A DNA stretch of 22,297 nucleotides from a virus: positions 1-22,297 of the IMG/VR virus record IMGVR_UViG_3300046460_000401; one strand, 5' to 3'. Both the position numbers and the translations under genes were made by a program. The notes under the pieces are model-generated. The model was given only the letters and a program-made list of their open reading frames with translations, had not been told where the DNA came from and ran no database searches. This document shows positions 1-7,351 of this stretch, one piece after another. Position 1 is the first letter of the stretch; every line of letters begins with the position of its first letter.

Positions 1-1050
1 CTATTTTGAGGGTTTGGCGATGGCGCCAATGCGGCGATAAACCCGTTCGGTAATGTCGCCTTTCGTGTGTCCAAGCAGCAGGCTGGCGTCACCCACATCG
101 CTGATCTCCGAAGCGGCTTTTGGGCGAATGTCCCGGAACTGAAACTCACCAATCCGTTTTGCAAGCAGCTCATCGCCCTTTTCTAGTGCCTCCAGTTTCG
201 CCTTTTCTCGAGCCGCATCCCATCGCTTCCTAAGCATCGTCGCCGTCATACGCTTGCCGCTTCGGTTGATGATTAAGTAGCTCGAAACGTGCATAACATT
301 TCGCTCAATGATCGCCGCAATTAAGTTGCCCAGGCTGTTTGATTCTCCGGCGGTCGTCATCTGAATACGCAGCTTTTTGTGCGTTTTGTTCTGCTGAACA
401 GTTAGATACCCGCCCACCACATCATCCTTGCGCATGACCAGCACGTCGGCAGGCCGCTGGCCCGTCAGATAAGCCAGATCCATCGCTTCTTTCAGCTCCT
501 GAGCTGCCTTCATATACACCGCATCCCAAACCAAATCGTTGGCGTAATAATCCCTCGGCGTTTCCTTATTTTTGCGCACACCTTGGCAGGGGTTTTCCTT
601 TGTCGTCAGCCCCCATTCACGGGCAATATTGAAAATGTGGGATAGAGTTGCTATCTCGCGATTTGCCCTGACCTTTGCTGACCGCGCATCCCGATAGCCA
701 GCAATTGTTGCCGGCGTAATTGAGTCGATAGGGGCACTATCGAACATCGGCCGAAGCTGCTTGATTTCCGCCAGGTTGTCCTTTTGCGTTCGCGGTGCTT
801 TCTTAGGCACCACGTCACGTATGTACCGGTCAAAGATTCCCTTCATGGTGCGCAGGTCTAGCGGCTTCTCCTTGGCTTCCAGTTCGGCCCATTTAAGTCT
901 GGCCTTGTCGAGATCCTTGCCCAACGGAATGTCGTGGCCGAGCAGATCTCGGTAATAGTAAGCCGTCCATATGTTGCCGTTTTTACGCTTCCTAGAACGC
1001 TTGTACATCCGAGGGGGGAGGTGCTGGTGCTCGGTCTTGCGGGGGCGCAT
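1..1050 (-). CDS. int: Phage tyrosine integrase
   Basis: Site-specific recombinase expected to integrate and excise the phage at its att site. It is 349 aa, a normal length for a phage tyrosine integrase. An N-terminal basic segment (about 1-60) would bind arm sites, a core-binding helical domain spans about 65-160, and the catalytic domain about 165-345. Visible active-site residues are R199 in TGQRPAD, K222, R309 in FRDIRPKAAS, H328 in LLGHTK and Y338. The usual first histidine of HxxR is replaced by R306, as in a known FRDxR subgroup. The stop codon occupies bases 1-3, so attP, if next to int as in most lambdoid phages, lies just outside the window. It is the last gene of the leftward transcript, directly after the DUF4224 gene. 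Confidence 0.95.
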   Translation of the reverse strand: MRPRKTEHQHLPPRMYKRSRKRKNGNIWTAYYYRDLLGHDIPLGKDLDKARLKWAELEAKEKPLDLRTMKGIFDRYIRDVVPKKAPRTQKDNLAEIKQLRPMFDSAPIDSITPATIAGYRDARSAKVRANREIATLSHIFNIAREWGLTTKENPCQGVRKNKETPRDYYANDLVWDAVYMKAAQELKEAMDLAYLTGQRPADVLVMRKDDVVGGYLTVQQNKTHKKLRIQMTTAGESNSLGNLIAAIIERNVMHVSSYLIINRSGKRMTATMLRKRWDAAREKAKLEALEKGDELLAKRIGEFQFRDIRPKAASEISDVGDASLLLGHTKGDITERVYRRIGAIAKPSK

Positions 1051-1051
1051 A

Positions 1052-1294
1052 TCAGTTCACTCGCGAATAGTCTGGCGTCCATGCCGGCACTGTCGGCGGC
1101 GGGTTTGGGTCGGCAATGGCGGGGTTAATCATGCCCAGTTTCATGCGTGCGTACATCCGACCCACGAGTGGGCGTTTGCCGCGGCTTTCGATGAACACCC
1201 ACTGGCGATCAATGAGCCATCGGCGCTGGTAGGCCCGAGCCTTGTAGCCGGTGAGTGCAGCCAGTTCCTCGTCGGAGAGGATTTCGGTTTCCAT
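1052..1294 (-). CDS. DUF4224 domain protein next to integrase
   Basis: An 80-aa protein beginning METEILSDEELAALTGY and continuing with a Q-R-R-W-L motif, the signature I associate with DUF4224. Members are small phage proteins nearly always encoded immediately upstream of integrase. The N-terminal part resembles a short helix-turn-helix, so an excisionase-like or directionality role is plausible but is not established for the family. It lies one base before int and is surely cotranscribed with it. A palindromic repeat (1337-1369) sits about 45 bases upstream of the start, in the space shared with the divergent membrane-protein gene at 1447. Confidence 0.85.
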   Translation of the reverse strand: METEILSDEELAALTGYKARAYQRRWLIDRQWVFIESRGKRPLVGRMYARMKLGMINPAIADPNPPPTVPAWTPDYSRVN

Positions 1295-1336
1295 TGTGAT
1301 GCTCCATTCCGCGCGTGGCGGCCGAAGGGGGGGCGC

Positions 1337-1369
1337 CCTTGCCGCTATAGCGGCTGACTTTCAAGGGGG
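1337..1369. repeat. Palindrome-containing repeat, copy 1
   Basis: A 33-base unit with the perfect 14-base palindrome GCCGCTATAGCGGC (1341-1354) followed by GACTTTCAAGGGGG. A second copy at 2028-2060 matches 31 of 33 positions by eye. Each copy lies between the start of a leftward phage gene and a divergently read accessory gene. It could be an operator, a leader hairpin or a recombination anchor. The sequence alone does not decide. Confidence 0.8.
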
Positions 1370-1446
1370 TTGTGGTTTAGGATCGGGCTACGTTGGCCGA
1401 TATCTGAGTACGCTGATTTGCAAACTAATTGAATGGAGTATTAGCT

Positions 1447-1839
1447 TTGAGAGCGGTCAATCGAGTTATGGGGTTTTTGAGGCGCTGTCAGTATTGGTGG
1501 CTCTTGCTCATGACCACGGCCTCGCTTCTAAACATCTGTATTCGGTTCATTGGAGATTGGAAGAGTTTTTGGACTGTGCTTCTTATCCAGGTGTTTTTTG
1601 GTCAAGCAGTGTTCGCATTTATAAGGGGAGCAGCCATTCACGTTGCGCCTGGCGGACGTCTTTCCAAGGACGCGGATCCAGTTGGCCGAGCTGGATTAGC
1701 GGCATTTTCACTTGCAGTTTATTTTTTAGCTTTTGGTTACGAGCCTGCAAAGCAAGAACAATCAATCTATGAGAAAAGAGCCTCGGATTGGACAATCCCT
1801 GCGCGCGAAGAGATTGGCAGGTCGGCTGAGCAGCAGTAA
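1447..1839 (+). CDS. Small multi-pass membrane protein, accessory
   Basis: A 130-aa protein that I do not recognise. Hydrophobic segments near residues 16-34, 40-60 and 84-98 predict about three membrane helices, with a hydrophilic C-terminal tail, so it should sit in the inner membrane. I chose the TTG at 1447 because GGAG lies 9 bases upstream. Another in-frame TTG at 1429 has no ribosome site. It is read against the surrounding early genes, convergent with the truncated gene ending at 1619 and divergent from the DUF4224 gene. Base composition is AT-richer than the phage backbone. An overlapping frame (1251-1772) is open by chance and gives no protein-like pattern. A lysogenic-conversion or superinfection-exclusion role is inference only. 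Confidence 0.6.
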   Translation: MRAVNRVMGFLRRCQYWWLLLMTTASLLNICIRFIGDWKSFWTVLLIQVFFGQAVFAFIRGAAIHVAPGGRLSKDADPVGRAGLAAFSLAVYFLAFGYEPAKQEQSIYEKRASDWTIPAREEIGRSAEQQ

Positions 1840-2020
1840 TTGATAGTGGTGCATGCTGTTGATCCTCCGCAGGTTCAACGGTCAAACCCTGCTCCGCTAC
1901 CCAGGCCTTGCACTTGTCGCCGTCACCCTCGTCGAAGTCCGGGATATCCGGATGTTGGAACGAGCCCATTTCGTCGCGCACGACCTTTGCTGGCTGGATC
2001 AATCTGATTTCTTCAGACAT
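1619..2020 (-). pseudogene. Truncated phage gene, 5' part only
   Basis: The first 50 or so residues (starting MSEEIRLIQPAKVVRDE, with an acidic PDIPDFDEGDGDKCKAW stretch) look like a conserved short hypothetical of Pseudomonas phages. After about residue 52 the frame merely runs antisense through the accessory membrane-protein gene until a chance stop at 1619. The genuine 3' half is therefore missing, replaced from roughly 1850 leftward by the insert. The start is supported by AAGGA 8-9 bases upstream, inside the second palindromic repeat. The product, if made, is a chimera of 133 aa and unlikely to be functional. Confidence 0.6.
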
Positions 2021-2027
2021 GAGTCGT

Positions 2028-2060
2028 CCTTGCCGCTATAGCGGCTTACTTTGAAGGGGG
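2028..2060. repeat. Palindrome-containing repeat, copy 2
   Basis: Second copy of the unit at 1337-1369, with the same 14-base palindrome at 2032-2045. Here it is only 8 bases from the leftward start at 2020 and supplies that gene's ribosome binding site (AAGGA on the minus strand). On the other side it abuts the accessory membrane gene at 2108. Confidence 0.8.
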
Positions 2061-2107
2061 AGGAGGAATAGCTACACTCATCGCCTTACCAATGGAGGGT
2101 GTGTTCG

Positions 2108-2749
2108 GTGAAGCGATTTAACACGGTACTGATGTGTCTATATTGCTCGTTGCTTTTTTTAGCGGGAGTCGTATTCAGCTTTCTATTTACAAAAACGGGA
2201 GAAGTTGGTTTTGTTGCTTTCTTGGGTGCGGTGGCTAGCTTGGCAACCATCGGCGCAGCTATAACGGCGATTTATGCGTTAAATATCTGGTATCCGCAAT
2301 TTAAGCATTCCGAAAAATTTAAAGCCTTGAAAAGGCTGCGAGAGATTTTGGATGCCGGGAACTCTGCTGAAAAATATATCGAGTCTGTATATTTTGATTG
2401 TATGCGGAGAAATACTAATGAAGTAAGCTCTGGAACTAGAGCAATGGATATGAGGCACGAAGCGAAGGTAAAGTGGCGTCGTCAATGCCTAAGTGTTGAG
2501 CGTTGCTGGGATGACCTGGAAACGCTTTTCTCTCAGAGTGAATTGGCGGCTTTTTCTGATGTGCCAAAGGATATTGATATCGCAGTTGAGAGTCATGTGC
2601 AGAATATCGAATATATGACTTCGGATGGAGCTTCTGTAGATTTCATCCAGTTGGGTCTTCAAGTTAGCGATGTATGCCAAAATGTGAGGTTAAGGATTAA
2701 ACATGTCAGTGATGATTCAAAAGATTTGATATCAAAGTTATTGAGTTGA
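2108..2749 (+). CDS. Two-helix membrane-anchored protein, accessory
   Basis: A 213-aa protein of unknown family. Two N-terminal membrane helices (about 6-27 and 33-55) are followed by a roughly 155-residue soluble, mainly helical domain with many charged residues and several cysteines. This places the bulk of the protein in the cytoplasm. GTG 2108 was chosen because GGAGG ends 9 bases before it. The in-frame GTG at 2099 is too close to that site. The gene looks clearly AT-rich against the phage genes. It lies between the divergent phage gene start at 2020 and a decayed phage gene ending near 2754. The architecture resembles the proteins at 5519, 6766 and 8362, suggesting a common theme (membrane-tethered sensor or exclusion factor), but no homology can be claimed. 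Confidence 0.7.
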   Translation: MKRFNTVLMCLYCSLLFLAGVVFSFLFTKTGEVGFVAFLGAVASLATIGAAITAIYALNIWYPQFKHSEKFKALKRLREILDAGNSAEKYIESVYFDCMRRNTNEVSSGTRAMDMRHEAKVKWRRQCLSVERCWDDLETLFSQSELAAFSDVPKDIDIAVESHVQNIEYMTSDGASVDFIQLGLQVSDVCQNVRLRIKHVSDDSKDLISKLLS

Positions 2750-2753
2750 ATTA

Positions 2754-3081
2754 TCTCTACTAAGTGGGTTGCTAAGCGTTCTCGAGTGAATTTGGCTGTA
2801 GATCAGCGTGCTTTCGAAAGTCGCGTCCTTGATAGCTTCGACCTCCCAGGCGTAGTACTGCGGCACACGACGCGGCCTTCGGCGAAGTCGATCCCATAGT
2901 CGTAATCGATTCGCTTGGTCTGCACGGTGAAAATCACGGCGGCAGTGAGGTTCCGCTTAACGCCGGCGCCGTTGCAGTGATAACGGAGTCGTTCGACGAA
3001 GTCGGTTCAGGTCGAAGCATCAAGCGCGGCGCCGGTCGCCAATGTCGGCATCGGCACGGCCGGTTTGTTTTCTGTGAGCAT
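2754..3081 (-). pseudogene. Decayed phage hypothetical gene
   Basis: Starting at ATG 3081, the frame gives MLTENKPAVPMPTLATG and so on, then meets a TGA at 3007-3009. It continues in the same frame with a protein-like stretch (FVERLRYHCNGAGVKRNLT, then TKRIDYDYGIDFAEGRVVC). Near 2860 the protein-like signal jumps to another frame (YYAWEVEAIKDATFESTLI). This is the pattern of a leftward phage gene with an in-frame stop plus an internal deletion or frameshift, cut off at its 3' end by the insert carrying the 2108 gene. Function of the parent gene is unknown to me. No other gene is visible between 2750 and 3160. Confidence 0.6.
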
Positions 3082-3125
3082 AGGGAATACCTTTGGAGTA
3101 TGGCTTTTTGCCTTTATCTGTTGTA

Positions 3126-3161
3126 TTTGAACCGCTCAGTCCCTACACGGAGCGGTTCAAA
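3126..3161 (+). promoter_or_regulatory. Inverted repeat enclosing the RBS of the 3161 gene
   Basis: TTTGAACCGCT (3126-3136) and AGCGGTTCAAA (3151-3161) are perfect 11-base inverted repeats with a 14-base loop. The right arm contains most of the GGAG ribosome site (3149-3152) and the A of the ATG start. It could be an RNA hairpin that hides the start region, or a DNA operator for autoregulation. Confidence 0.7.
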
Positions 3162-4099
3162 TGGCTGACGGATCTGGTAAAAAGGCTCAAAACTGGGCTA
3201 GCAATCGAATAAAGCACGCGTTGCATCTTCCTGGCTGGGTTTTCAGGCAGGATCGCGAGGCGACTTTGCGTGCCAATGGAAGACCGGTGCTCGTATCTGA
3301 GTATCAGCCAGAGATGAAGGGCGCGCTCTTTTGCCCTGAGTGCTGCTGCCCCCTGTTTCGCTCGCCTGAAAAGGAAGAGGCCAACAAAAAGGGCAAGAAT
3401 GCTTACTATGCACATCGACGTAACATCGTGACTGAGTGCGGCCTAAGAACGAATAAGGCTGAAGGAAAGAAATACTTGACCGAAGAGGAGGCAGCCCAGG
3501 CTATCGCCGACGGAAAACTAGTCATCGTTAAGGGTTTCTTGAAAGATAAACCTGTTTCACCCGACAAAGAAGCCGAAGTTTATAATCAAACAGCGGTGGA
3601 GGATGAGCAAGGTGAAGTATCAGAGGTTGCTATTGGGCGCCATCGAGGTGAAAAATTCAATCTTCCAAGCACTCTGACCACGGTGCGAGGACTATGCACC
3701 AAATTCGATGAAAATCTATATAAGTACTATGTTTTTCCAGAGAAGCAGCATGCGCAGCTACTCCTCGATGCTCTCCGTAATGTGACAACACTTGTTTCCA
3801 CTACCGAGAGCCCAATTCTTGGATATGGACGAATCGTTAGTATTTACGAACCAGGTAAGCGTCCGCAGAGCACTCGATTTGTGAAACTGGCTTTTGAAGC
3901 AAAAGGCGGCTACGGGGACTTCTCTGTGATGATTTCACAGCATGAGGCTGATCTGCATAATCTTAATACTCAATCGATTGACCGATTTGCTATTTTCTAT
4001 GGAAAAATAAGTGTGAATGGCGGCGGTTTGAGTGTGAAGAACATTGGTTGGGGAGAAGTCGCTTTGCTGCCGACAAAATACGAAAAATTCCTAGATTGA
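3161..4099 (+). CDS. CoiA-like zinc-module protein, accessory
   Basis: A 312-aa soluble protein with no signal peptide or membrane helix. Residues 58-93 hold CPEC (C58, C61), two further cysteines (C62, C63), YYAHRR (H85) and C93. This arrangement resembles the Cys/His module found before the nuclease domain in CoiA-like proteins (CPxC ... HFAH ... C). The remainder, including a Glu-rich linker near 105-155 and a beta-rich C-terminal half (about 200-312), matches nothing I know, and I do not see a PD-(D/E)XK core. The ribosome site GGAG lies 8 bases before ATG 3161. It is alone on its strand, divergent from the decayed gene at 3081. A role in DNA or RNA handling or in phage defence is inference from context. 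Confidence 0.7.
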   Translation: MADGSGKKAQNWASNRIKHALHLPGWVFRQDREATLRANGRPVLVSEYQPEMKGALFCPECCCPLFRSPEKEEANKKGKNAYYAHRRNIVTECGLRTNKAEGKKYLTEEEAAQAIADGKLVIVKGFLKDKPVSPDKEAEVYNQTAVEDEQGEVSEVAIGRHRGEKFNLPSTLTTVRGLCTKFDENLYKYYVFPEKQHAQLLLDALRNVTTLVSTTESPILGYGRIVSIYEPGKRPQSTRFVKLAFEAKGGYGDFSVMISQHEADLHNLNTQSIDRFAIFYGKISVNGGGLSVKNIGWGEVALLPTKYEKFLD

Positions 4100-4189
4100 A
4101 TCTTTTGAAAATTGAGCACCGCTTCGGCTGGCGTGATTCGTAGAAGCGGGCATTAGTTGAAGCTCAATGCGAATGAGAAGGTGACTGCG

Positions 4190-4300
4190 ATGAGCGCGAA
4201 ATCCGATGTTCAGGCCTTGCGGCTGATCAGCGATGAGGTTGTTCGCCTGCTCAGCCTTCCTGATGAAAAGTTGGATGCTGAGGCAGAAGTCTTCGACTGA
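4190..4300 (+). CDS. Possible 36-aa small protein
   Basis: A short acidic, helical ORF (MSAKSDVQALRLISDEV, ending EAEVFD) with AAGGTG 6-7 bases before the ATG. It falls in the 275-base space between the 3161 gene and the yejK remnant, which otherwise shows no gene. The codon pattern is compatible with coding and it reads like an intact small protein, but there is no recognised family. It may be part of the same inserted segment as the 3161 gene. Confidence 0.4.
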   Translation: MSAKSDVQALRLISDEVVRLLSLPDEKLDAEAEVFD

Positions 4301-4374
4301 TTGCCGACCTTGCTCGGTGGCGCTAGCGGCTTGCAGCGCCAGTACCGAGGCTCTCTCGCAACAGGAGAAACAGG

Positions 4375-5423
4375 TTAGACGCCTGAGCGCTTGAGCTGTT
4401 CCATAAGCTGGGTTGGCAGGCCGCGGGTCATCGTCCCGCCGGCTTCGTCGAATTCAATCTGCGATCCTAGCAAGTGCTGCTCGAAGCTGATCGACAGGCC
4501 CTCGGCACGACCGGTGAAGCGCCGGAATTTGTTCAGGGTCTTCTTAACAGCCGGAATGGTTGGCGACATGCCGTATTCCTTGTCGAGGATGAAGTTGACG
4601 AACGCCTTGGGCCGGTCTTCGTTGATCAGCTCGGACAGCTCGTCGATAGTGATCGGCTCACCCAACTTGGCTTGGGCCATCGAGTAACTGACAAACGTGT
4701 GCGTCTTCTCGCGGGCGGAGTCTTCCGCAGATCTTAGCTCTCGACGAAGTCACTGAACGCTTTGAGCAGGGTTCGCGTTTCTCCCTGGCCGTCGACGCCT
4801 TCCTGGTAGCCGATGAAGTCGCGAAAGTATTCATTGGATTTGCGCCCTTGCTTACCCTTGAAAAACGAGATGTATTGTTTCGATGATGGGTTTTCCTTCC
4901 ACTCTGTGAGGTTGATTCGAGCGGCCAGGCTGAAGTGATCAAGATTGAGTCGGCGAACAGTTGTTGTCAGAAGGTGCTCGTTGATCGTCCACGCTTCGAC
5001 TTCCTGGAGCAGCGCGATGGTCAGGTACTGCGTCATACCTTGCTGGTAGTGACAGAAGAGAGCATGACCGCCGACCGTGAGATTCGATTCTTCCATCAGC
5101 TTGGTCAGGTGCTCGGCAGCCATCTGGCTAAAGTCGCGGAAAGCAACGCCGTCACCATGCACCGATCCGCGGGCCATATATTACTGAGCCAGCCGCTGAA
5201 TGGGTACGCGCCTGACTCAGCATGAAGCAGACCCCAAGCCTTGCCGGCCTTGGCGTTATAGCTGATGTTTAGGTCGTGCATCAAATCATCGGCGACCTGC
5301 GCATCAGCGAGAGTACGGTCAGCAAGAGTACGGTCAGCGAGGTGAAGAATGGCTGGGGTGCCGTCAGGCTTCTTCTCGATCTTGTGGATGATGATCTGGC
5401 GAATGGGAATGGTGATGACCTCG
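4375..5423 (-). pseudogene. yejK: Frameshifted yejK/ndpA-like nucleoid-associated protein
   Basis: Three leftward reading-frame segments join into one YejK (37-kDa nucleoid-associated protein) homologue. The N-terminal part ([10 protein letters not shown] through a [20 protein letters not shown]-type motif) lies at about 5420-5180. The middle part ([21 protein letters not shown] and [13 protein letters not shown]) ends with TAA near 4734. The C-terminal part ([24 protein letters not shown] to [10 protein letters not shown]) ends at 4375. Frame changes fall near 5180 and 4735. A 15-base in-frame tandem duplication (5306-5335) doubles LADRT. The expected initiator of MPIRQ reads ATT, so the start is also lost or altered, and the 5' edge meets the repeat at 5440. 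YejK proteins bind DNA in the host nucleoid. Several phages carry copies, and this one should be inactive unless frameshifts are sequencing errors. Confidence 0.8.
5306..5335. repeat. 15-base tandem duplication inside yejK remnant
   Basis: AGCGAGAGTACGGTC followed by AGCAAGAGTACGGTC, 14 of 15 identical and in frame, duplicating LADRT on the minus strand. A typical replication-slippage product. Confidence 0.8.
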
Positions 5424-5439
5424 GGTGCGCGCCGCCCTC

Positions 5440-5493
5440 CGTGACCGGTGGTGGCAATTTGGTTTGGATTGGGGTATTACGGGTAACTGGCAT
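5440..5493. repeat. 54-base repeat, copy 1
   Basis: Starts with GTGACCGGTGGTGGCAATTT and ends in GGTAACTGGCAT. The second copy at 7352-7403 is nearly identical. The minus-strand reading ([14 protein letters not shown]) looks like the first codons of a phage gene, and the plus-strand frame is also open. Here it joins the 5' edge of the yejK remnant to the upstream side of the PutAbiC-like gene. Confidence 0.75.
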
Positions 5494-5518
5494 GGAGTCA
5501 GATAAAGTGGAGCAGGTA

Positions 5519-6319
5519 ATGAATAAGAAATCGCGACTTGATTTTTATATAGGGCTAATAATCTTATTTATCATAGGGGCATATATAGCTTATTGGACTT
5601 ATCTTTATGCTGGATTAGATTCCGCGCCACTCGGTGTTCTAGATCGAACTCGTTCTGGGACATTTGGTGATGCGTTTGGCGTAGTAAACGCTCTTTTTTC
5701 AGCGCTGGCATGCAGCGGTGTTGTTGCGACTCTGCTGTACCAACGGCGAGATCTATCCGCTCAAAAGGAAAAATCGGACATGCAGCAATTTGAAACGCAG
5801 TTTTACAGTCGTTTAACATTGCAGCAAAATGTTGTCGATAGACTTGATCTGGTAGACAGTAAAACAAAGGCGGTAATAGCTACTGGACGTGACTGCCTTA
5901 AAACTATTTTTCGTGAAATGAAGAGAATCTACTCTGCTGCTATTAAGACGCGCAAACACGACACCGCACTTACGAAATCTTACTCTGTTGTATGGGGGCA
6001 TTTTCATAGTGACTTAGGTGTCTATATGAGGTCACTTTACAGTGTTTTTAAATTCGTGTCGGAGAGTGAGTACCCCGATAAGAAAAAATTGGGCGTGGTT
6101 GTAAGGTCGCTATTGTCGGATTTCGAATTGGCTCTCATTTTTTACAATTGCTTAAGCGAAAAAGGCGAGAGCTTCAAAAGGTATGCTGAGGAGTTTCATT
6201 TATTTGACAATCTGGATATAGATATTTTGATGTTGAAAGAGGATGTATGTCGATTGCCAAAAGCAGCATGGGGCAACAATGCCGCTGCTCTAGCGGTTTT
6301 CAAGATGCATGAATCTTAG
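5519..6319 (+). CDS. PutAbiC-like putative phage abortive infection protein
   Basis: A 266-aa protein with two N-terminal membrane helices (about 9-30 and 54-74) and a cytoplasmic helical domain. The GTFGDAFGVVNALFSALA stretch (about 47-64), QFETQFYSRL (90-99) and the later YSVVWGHFHSDLGVYMRSLYSVFKF region are the pattern of the putative phage abortive infection family (PutAbiC, PF16872). Named members are thought to stop phage growth by killing or disabling the infected cell; the mechanism is not known. ATG 5519 was chosen because GGAG precedes it by 6 bases. The in-frame ATG at 5492 has no such site. The gene is AT-rich, opposite in strand to the early operon, and flanked by the yejK remnant and a truncated phage gene, so it looks like a prophage-carried defence gene. 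Confidence 0.8.
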   Translation: MNKKSRLDFYIGLIILFIIGAYIAYWTYLYAGLDSAPLGVLDRTRSGTFGDAFGVVNALFSALACSGVVATLLYQRRDLSAQKEKSDMQQFETQFYSRLTLQQNVVDRLDLVDSKTKAVIATGRDCLKTIFREMKRIYSAAIKTRKHDTALTKSYSVVWGHFHSDLGVYMRSLYSVFKFVSESEYPDKKKLGVVVRSLLSDFELALIFYNCLSEKGESFKRYAEEFHLFDNLDIDILMLKEDVCRLPKAAWGNNAAALAVFKMHES

Positions 6320-6332
6320 TGTTCTTTGATAT

Positions 6333-6428
6333 CTATATTATATTTGGTGTGGCGTCCATTGCTTTCGCGTTCTCGCGATTCTTACGGTGTCTGATGGCTT
6401 CCGCCGTCAGCTCCTGTTCCTCGGCCAT
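6333..6428 (-). pseudogene. Truncated phage gene, 31-codon 5' remnant
   Basis: A leftward ORF beginning MAEEQELTAEAIRHRKNREN and stopping after 31 codons at a TAG inside the tail of the PutAbiC insert. Its leader has AGAGGT before ATG and shares the CGGAATTGAAGAGGTAG repeat with the intact gene at 8216. The charged, helical N-terminus looks like a genuine gene start, so I read it as the stump left when the neighbouring insert replaced the 3' part. Confidence 0.5.
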
Positions 6429-6429
6429 G

Positions 6430-6452
6430 GCCTACCTCTTCAATTCCGCTGG
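6430..6452. repeat. Leader repeat (CAGCGGAATTG type), copy 1
   Basis: CCTACCTCTTCAATTCCGCTG on the plus strand, or the ribosome-site leader CAGCGGAATTGAAGAGGTAG on the minus strand just before ATG 6428. Two further copies are at 8220-8240 and 9050-9072. Confidence 0.7.
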
Positions 6453-6507
6453 CTGGCACGTAAGTAGGTGGTGTCTATGCTTCAACTCACACTGGCAGGA
6501 GGCCGAC

Positions 6508-6696
6508 ATGAGGTTGCAGAGCGATGTAGATGCGTTAGCGGCTATTAGAGAGGACGCTAAAGCGATGCTGAAACGGATAGGGCTGCCGGACGATGCAGTG
6601 AAGCTGGAGGTGGTCGTGTTCCTCAGGGAGGTGATCGACCTGGCCAGCTACATGGAGTCCGCGCACCGAATCGTGGAAGCGCCGGGCTTTGTCTGA
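6508..6696 (+). CDS. Small 62-aa helical protein
   Basis: A 62-residue soluble protein (MRLQSDVDALAAIREDAKAM and so on), with alternating charged and hydrophobic residues predicting two or three amphipathic helices. AGGAGG ends 6-7 bases before ATG 6508, a strong ribosome site. Unlike its AT-rich neighbours its composition resembles phage backbone genes. It precedes the 6766 membrane gene by 69 bases on the same strand, so the pair may be cotranscribed. I do not recognise the family. An antitoxin-like or regulatory role would be guesswork. Confidence 0.55.
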   Translation: MRLQSDVDALAAIREDAKAMLKRIGLPDDAVKLEVVVFLREVIDLASYMESAHRIVEAPGFV

Positions 6697-6765
6697 GCTG
6701 GCGTATTGCGCGCCGTTGCGCTATTTGTGGTCGGCCCGGCATAGCGCCGGATCAAGGGAGCAGCA

Positions 6766-7287
6766 ATGTGGGTTGAAGGTGTTTTTATTTGGATCGAGGC
6801 ACATCCAGGGTTAGCCTCATGGCTCCAAGCAATTTTTTCAGTGATTGCAATATGCGCGGCAGCTGCATTCCCAATCTGGCATGAGAAGGCTAAAGAAAAA
6901 CGTCAGATTGGTATCACGCTTACAAGCCTGATGTATCTCGCCAGCGAACTGACGAGCATCCATCGTCGACTGCTGAGAGCGCTTAAAAGTGAAGATGATT
7001 ACTCCGATTGGCGTTTTGGCAATAAGGCTCATGATCTCGAAATGGTATGCGCTCTCGCAGCCGAGATTCACGCCAATATGGTCGTTGGTGAGCGGATGGC
7101 TTACTTGTTTGAAATTCGCAAAAGCTGTGAACATGCAAAGGATCTTGCCTTCATTTTTTCGCAGCACAGTTTCGACAAATCGCTGAGCCCCTACGACTTC
7201 GAGGACATGGTTGCGCGTCAGACTTCCGAAGCTGAATCGATAAATGCATTGTTCGAAGTTCTCAAGGCGGAGAAAAACGCGCTTTGA
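6766..7287 (+). CDS. Single-helix membrane-anchored protein, accessory
   Basis: A 173-aa protein with one N-terminal membrane helix (about 15-38, rich in Ala and Ile). A basic WHEKAKEKRQ stop-transfer stretch follows, then about 130 residues of mostly helical cytoplasmic domain. GGGAG lies about 8 bases before ATG 6766. The gene ends 65 bases before the second copy of the 54-base repeat. The layout, membrane anchor then helical domain, matches the genes at 2108 and 8362. No family recognised. An exclusion or defence function is suggested only by its setting among the opposite-strand accessory genes. Confidence 0.7.
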   Translation: MWVEGVFIWIEAHPGLASWLQAIFSVIAICAAAAFPIWHEKAKEKRQIGITLTSLMYLASELTSIHRRLLRALKSEDDYSDWRFGNKAHDLEMVCALAAEIHANMVVGERMAYLFEIRKSCEHAKDLAFIFSQHSFDKSLSPYDFEDMVARQTSEAESINALFEVLKAEKNAL

Positions 7288-7351
7288 ATAGTTTGATGCT
7301 TTGACCGCATGGTCGACGCTCATCGATATTCGAACTATCCAGATGCCCCCC

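Noticed and set aside
1251-1772. 173-aa plus-strand ORF overlapping the membrane-protein gene at 1447
   Set aside because: Ser/Trp/Cys-rich with no protein-like pattern, begins antisense to the DUF4224 gene, and lacks a ribosome site. The overlapping frame gives a clean membrane protein.
5276-5518. N-terminal extension of the PutAbiC-like gene
   Set aside because: It runs antisense through the yejK remnant and the 54-base repeat and has no ribosome site. ATG 5519 has GGAG and begins the expected family N-terminus.
6838-7323. 161-aa minus-strand ORF antisense to the 6766 gene
   Set aside because: The plus-strand gene has a good ribosome site and membrane-protein pattern. The antisense frame has neither.
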